DNA of 64,000 bases, taken from the NCBI RefSeq assembly GCF_004912145.1, contig NZ_STGT01000002.1, forward strand, positions 868,001 through 932,000, given 5' to 3'. Position 1 is the stretch's first letter. Every line of letters begins with the position of its first letter. Of this stretch, positions 63,058-64,000 are shown one piece after another. The DNA comes from Peteryoungia rhizophila. Lineage in GTDB: Bacteria > Pseudomonadota > Alphaproteobacteria > Rhizobiales > Rhizobiaceae. The position numbers and the translations under genes were made by a program. Below the pieces are notes generated by a model that was not told the DNA's origin, ran no database searches, and saw only the letters and a program-made list of their open reading frames with translations.

Positions 63058-64000
63058 ATGGATCAGACCATGACGGATACGAGGAAGACTGGTTGGCGGC
63101 GCCTCGGCGGAGGGTTCGCCGTTTCGCTGTTGCTGCATGGGCTTGCAGTGGCCGTCTTCCTGTTGAGTTTCGACAACCCGGTCGAATTGAGTGAGCAGGA
63201 GCAGGCAATCGAGGTGACGCTGGTTGCGCCGCCCGAAGAACCCGAGCCGGTGCCGGTTCCCGAGGAGGCCGAGGAAGCGCAAGAGGAGCCGGCCGAGCCG
63301 GAGCCGTCCGAACCGCCGCCCGCACCCGAGCCAGAGCCTGCCCCAGAGCCCGAGGCTCAGCCGGAGCCGCCCGCACCTGCGCCGCAACCAGAGCCCGCCG
63401 AGCAGCCGCCTGTGCCGGAACCCGAATTGCCGGATGCGGCGACGGCGCCGATCCCGGTCCTGCGGCCGGTGGTGCGATTCGGGGAACGTGACAGCGGCCC
63501 TGAGCTGTCGCGCGGAACCGAGGCCGAACCCGATGCTGCCGAAGAAGCGCAGGCCGAGGAGCAGGCGGAAGAGGTAGCCGACGCCGCGCCGACGCTCGCC
63601 CAGCCGGAGATCGCTTTGCCCGAGGCGCCGCCGATGGAAGGTGCGCTCGACGAAGCGGCTGAGGAGACGCTGGAGGGTGCTGGCGAGGAAGAGGCATCCG
63701 CCGAGGACCAGCCCAGCGATGCGGCTGTCGTCACCGCTGTTGCCGAGGCAGCGCTTCAGCCTCGAGAAGTGACCGAGCTCTTTTCGTCTGCCATCTCTGG
63801 CGATCAGGCAGCGATGACCGCCATGGCGGGGCTCACGCGCCAGGAACGCGGCGACCAGCTTTGCGGCACCGAACTCAGCCAGCAGCTTCGCAATGGTTCG
63901 CCATCCTATGTGCCGTATCTTCTGCCCATCCTCAGGCTGAAGGAGGGCAATGTCGTGGATGTACCGCTTGCCGCCTTCCGGGACATCAATGGCGCCTGGA
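63058..64000 (+). CDS. TonB-like, DUF930-containing protein, C-terminus cut by window edge
   Basis: The frame is open from ATG 63058 to the window end (314 codons). The N-terminus is a TonB-like anchor (WRRLGGGFAVSLLLHGLAVA). It is followed by a very long Pro/Glu/Ala repeat region (EPEP and PEPA units, about residues 55-150) and an acidic Ala/Glu stretch to about 235. The folded end begins LTRQERGDQLCGTELSQQ and YLLPILRLKEGNVVDVPLAA, resembling DUF930. A periplasm-spanning protein anchored in the inner membrane is inferred. The start could also be ATG 63070; neither has a strong ribosome site. Confidence 0.82.
   Translation, partial: MDQTMTDTRKTGWRRLGGGFAVSLLLHGLAVAVFLLSFDNPVELSEQEQAIEVTLVAPPEEPEPVPVPEEAEEAQEEPAEPEPSEPPPAPEPEPAPEPEAQPEPPAPAPQPEPAEQPPVPEPELPDAATAPIPVLRPVVRFGERDSGPELSRGTEAEPDAAEEAQAEEQAEEVADAAPTLAQPEIALPEAPPMEGALDEAAEETLEGAGEEEASAEDQPSDAAVVTAVAEAALQPREVTELFSSAISGDQAAMTAMAGLTRQERGDQLCGTELSQQLRNGSPSYVPYLLPILRLKEGNVVDVPLAAFRDINGAW

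Overview
The window looks like a chromosomal segment of a Rhizobiaceae alphaproteobacterium (Rhizobium/Agrobacterium/Sinorhizobium group). The G+C content is high and reading frames are packed on both strands. Several neighbourhoods are ones I know from rhizobia: trxB with lsrB/vtlR and an AbcR-type sRNA, LPS-core genes between lrp and greA, a BA14K protein, a PetP/PetR-type MarR/response-regulator pair, and carA, yqeY, dnaG and rpoD in order. I cannot name the species.

Region by region. 1-4.7 kb: leftward housekeeping block of lgt, a MidA/NDUFAF7-type methyltransferase, pgeF, a creatinase-like M24 protein and an edge-truncated lipoprotein. 4.9-7.2 kb: rightward ubiK-like gene, then YbjN-proC-csaA. 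7.3-10 kb: leftward MarR, response regulator and histidine kinase. 10-19 kb: a 53-residue protein, metallo-hydrolase, BA14K, cold-shock protein, two PQQ-type sugar dehydrogenases, a sulfide:quinone-reductase-like flavoprotein with a small membrane partner, an aspartate aminotransferase and a Phd/PIN module. 19-26 kb: OpgC acyltransferase, Ca2+/H+ antiporter, a LysR/reductase divergon and an ArsR/old-yellow-enzyme pair. 26-33 kb: AbcR-type sRNA, lsrB, trxB, lrp, a variable surface-polysaccharide block and greA. 33-39 kb: radical SAM protein plus UdgX fusion, MFS and DMT exporters, SRPBCC protein and a DUF4258/DUF2283 pair with an apparent frameshift. 39-55 kb: carB, PAP2 protein, DUF1868, chemoreceptor, amidase, alcohol dehydrogenase, GST, YpfJ protease, DUF2938, a MATE exporter behind a terminator-type leader, and carA. 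55.7-64 kb: yqeY, dnaG, a membrane class III cyclase, rpoD, a second PIN/Phd module and an edge-truncated TonB-like/DUF930 protein.

How the genes work together. The window joins core functions (pyrimidine/arginine precursor supply, replication priming, sigma-70, proline synthesis, lipoprotein maturation, thiol redox control) with envelope functions (LPS core, OPG decoration, surface proteins, calcium export) and accessory cassettes. The signals I think most deserve follow-up are the AbcR-like sRNA with its own promoter beside lsrB, the overlapping radical SAM/UdgX DNA-repair pair, the mutually exclusive hairpins ahead of the MATE gene, the single-base frameshift in the DUF4258 gene, and the cyclase with an altered active site between dnaG and rpoD. 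I did not find a CRISPR array, rRNA, complete tRNA, insertion sequence or prophage. All family names come from reading motifs by eye; no database search was run.
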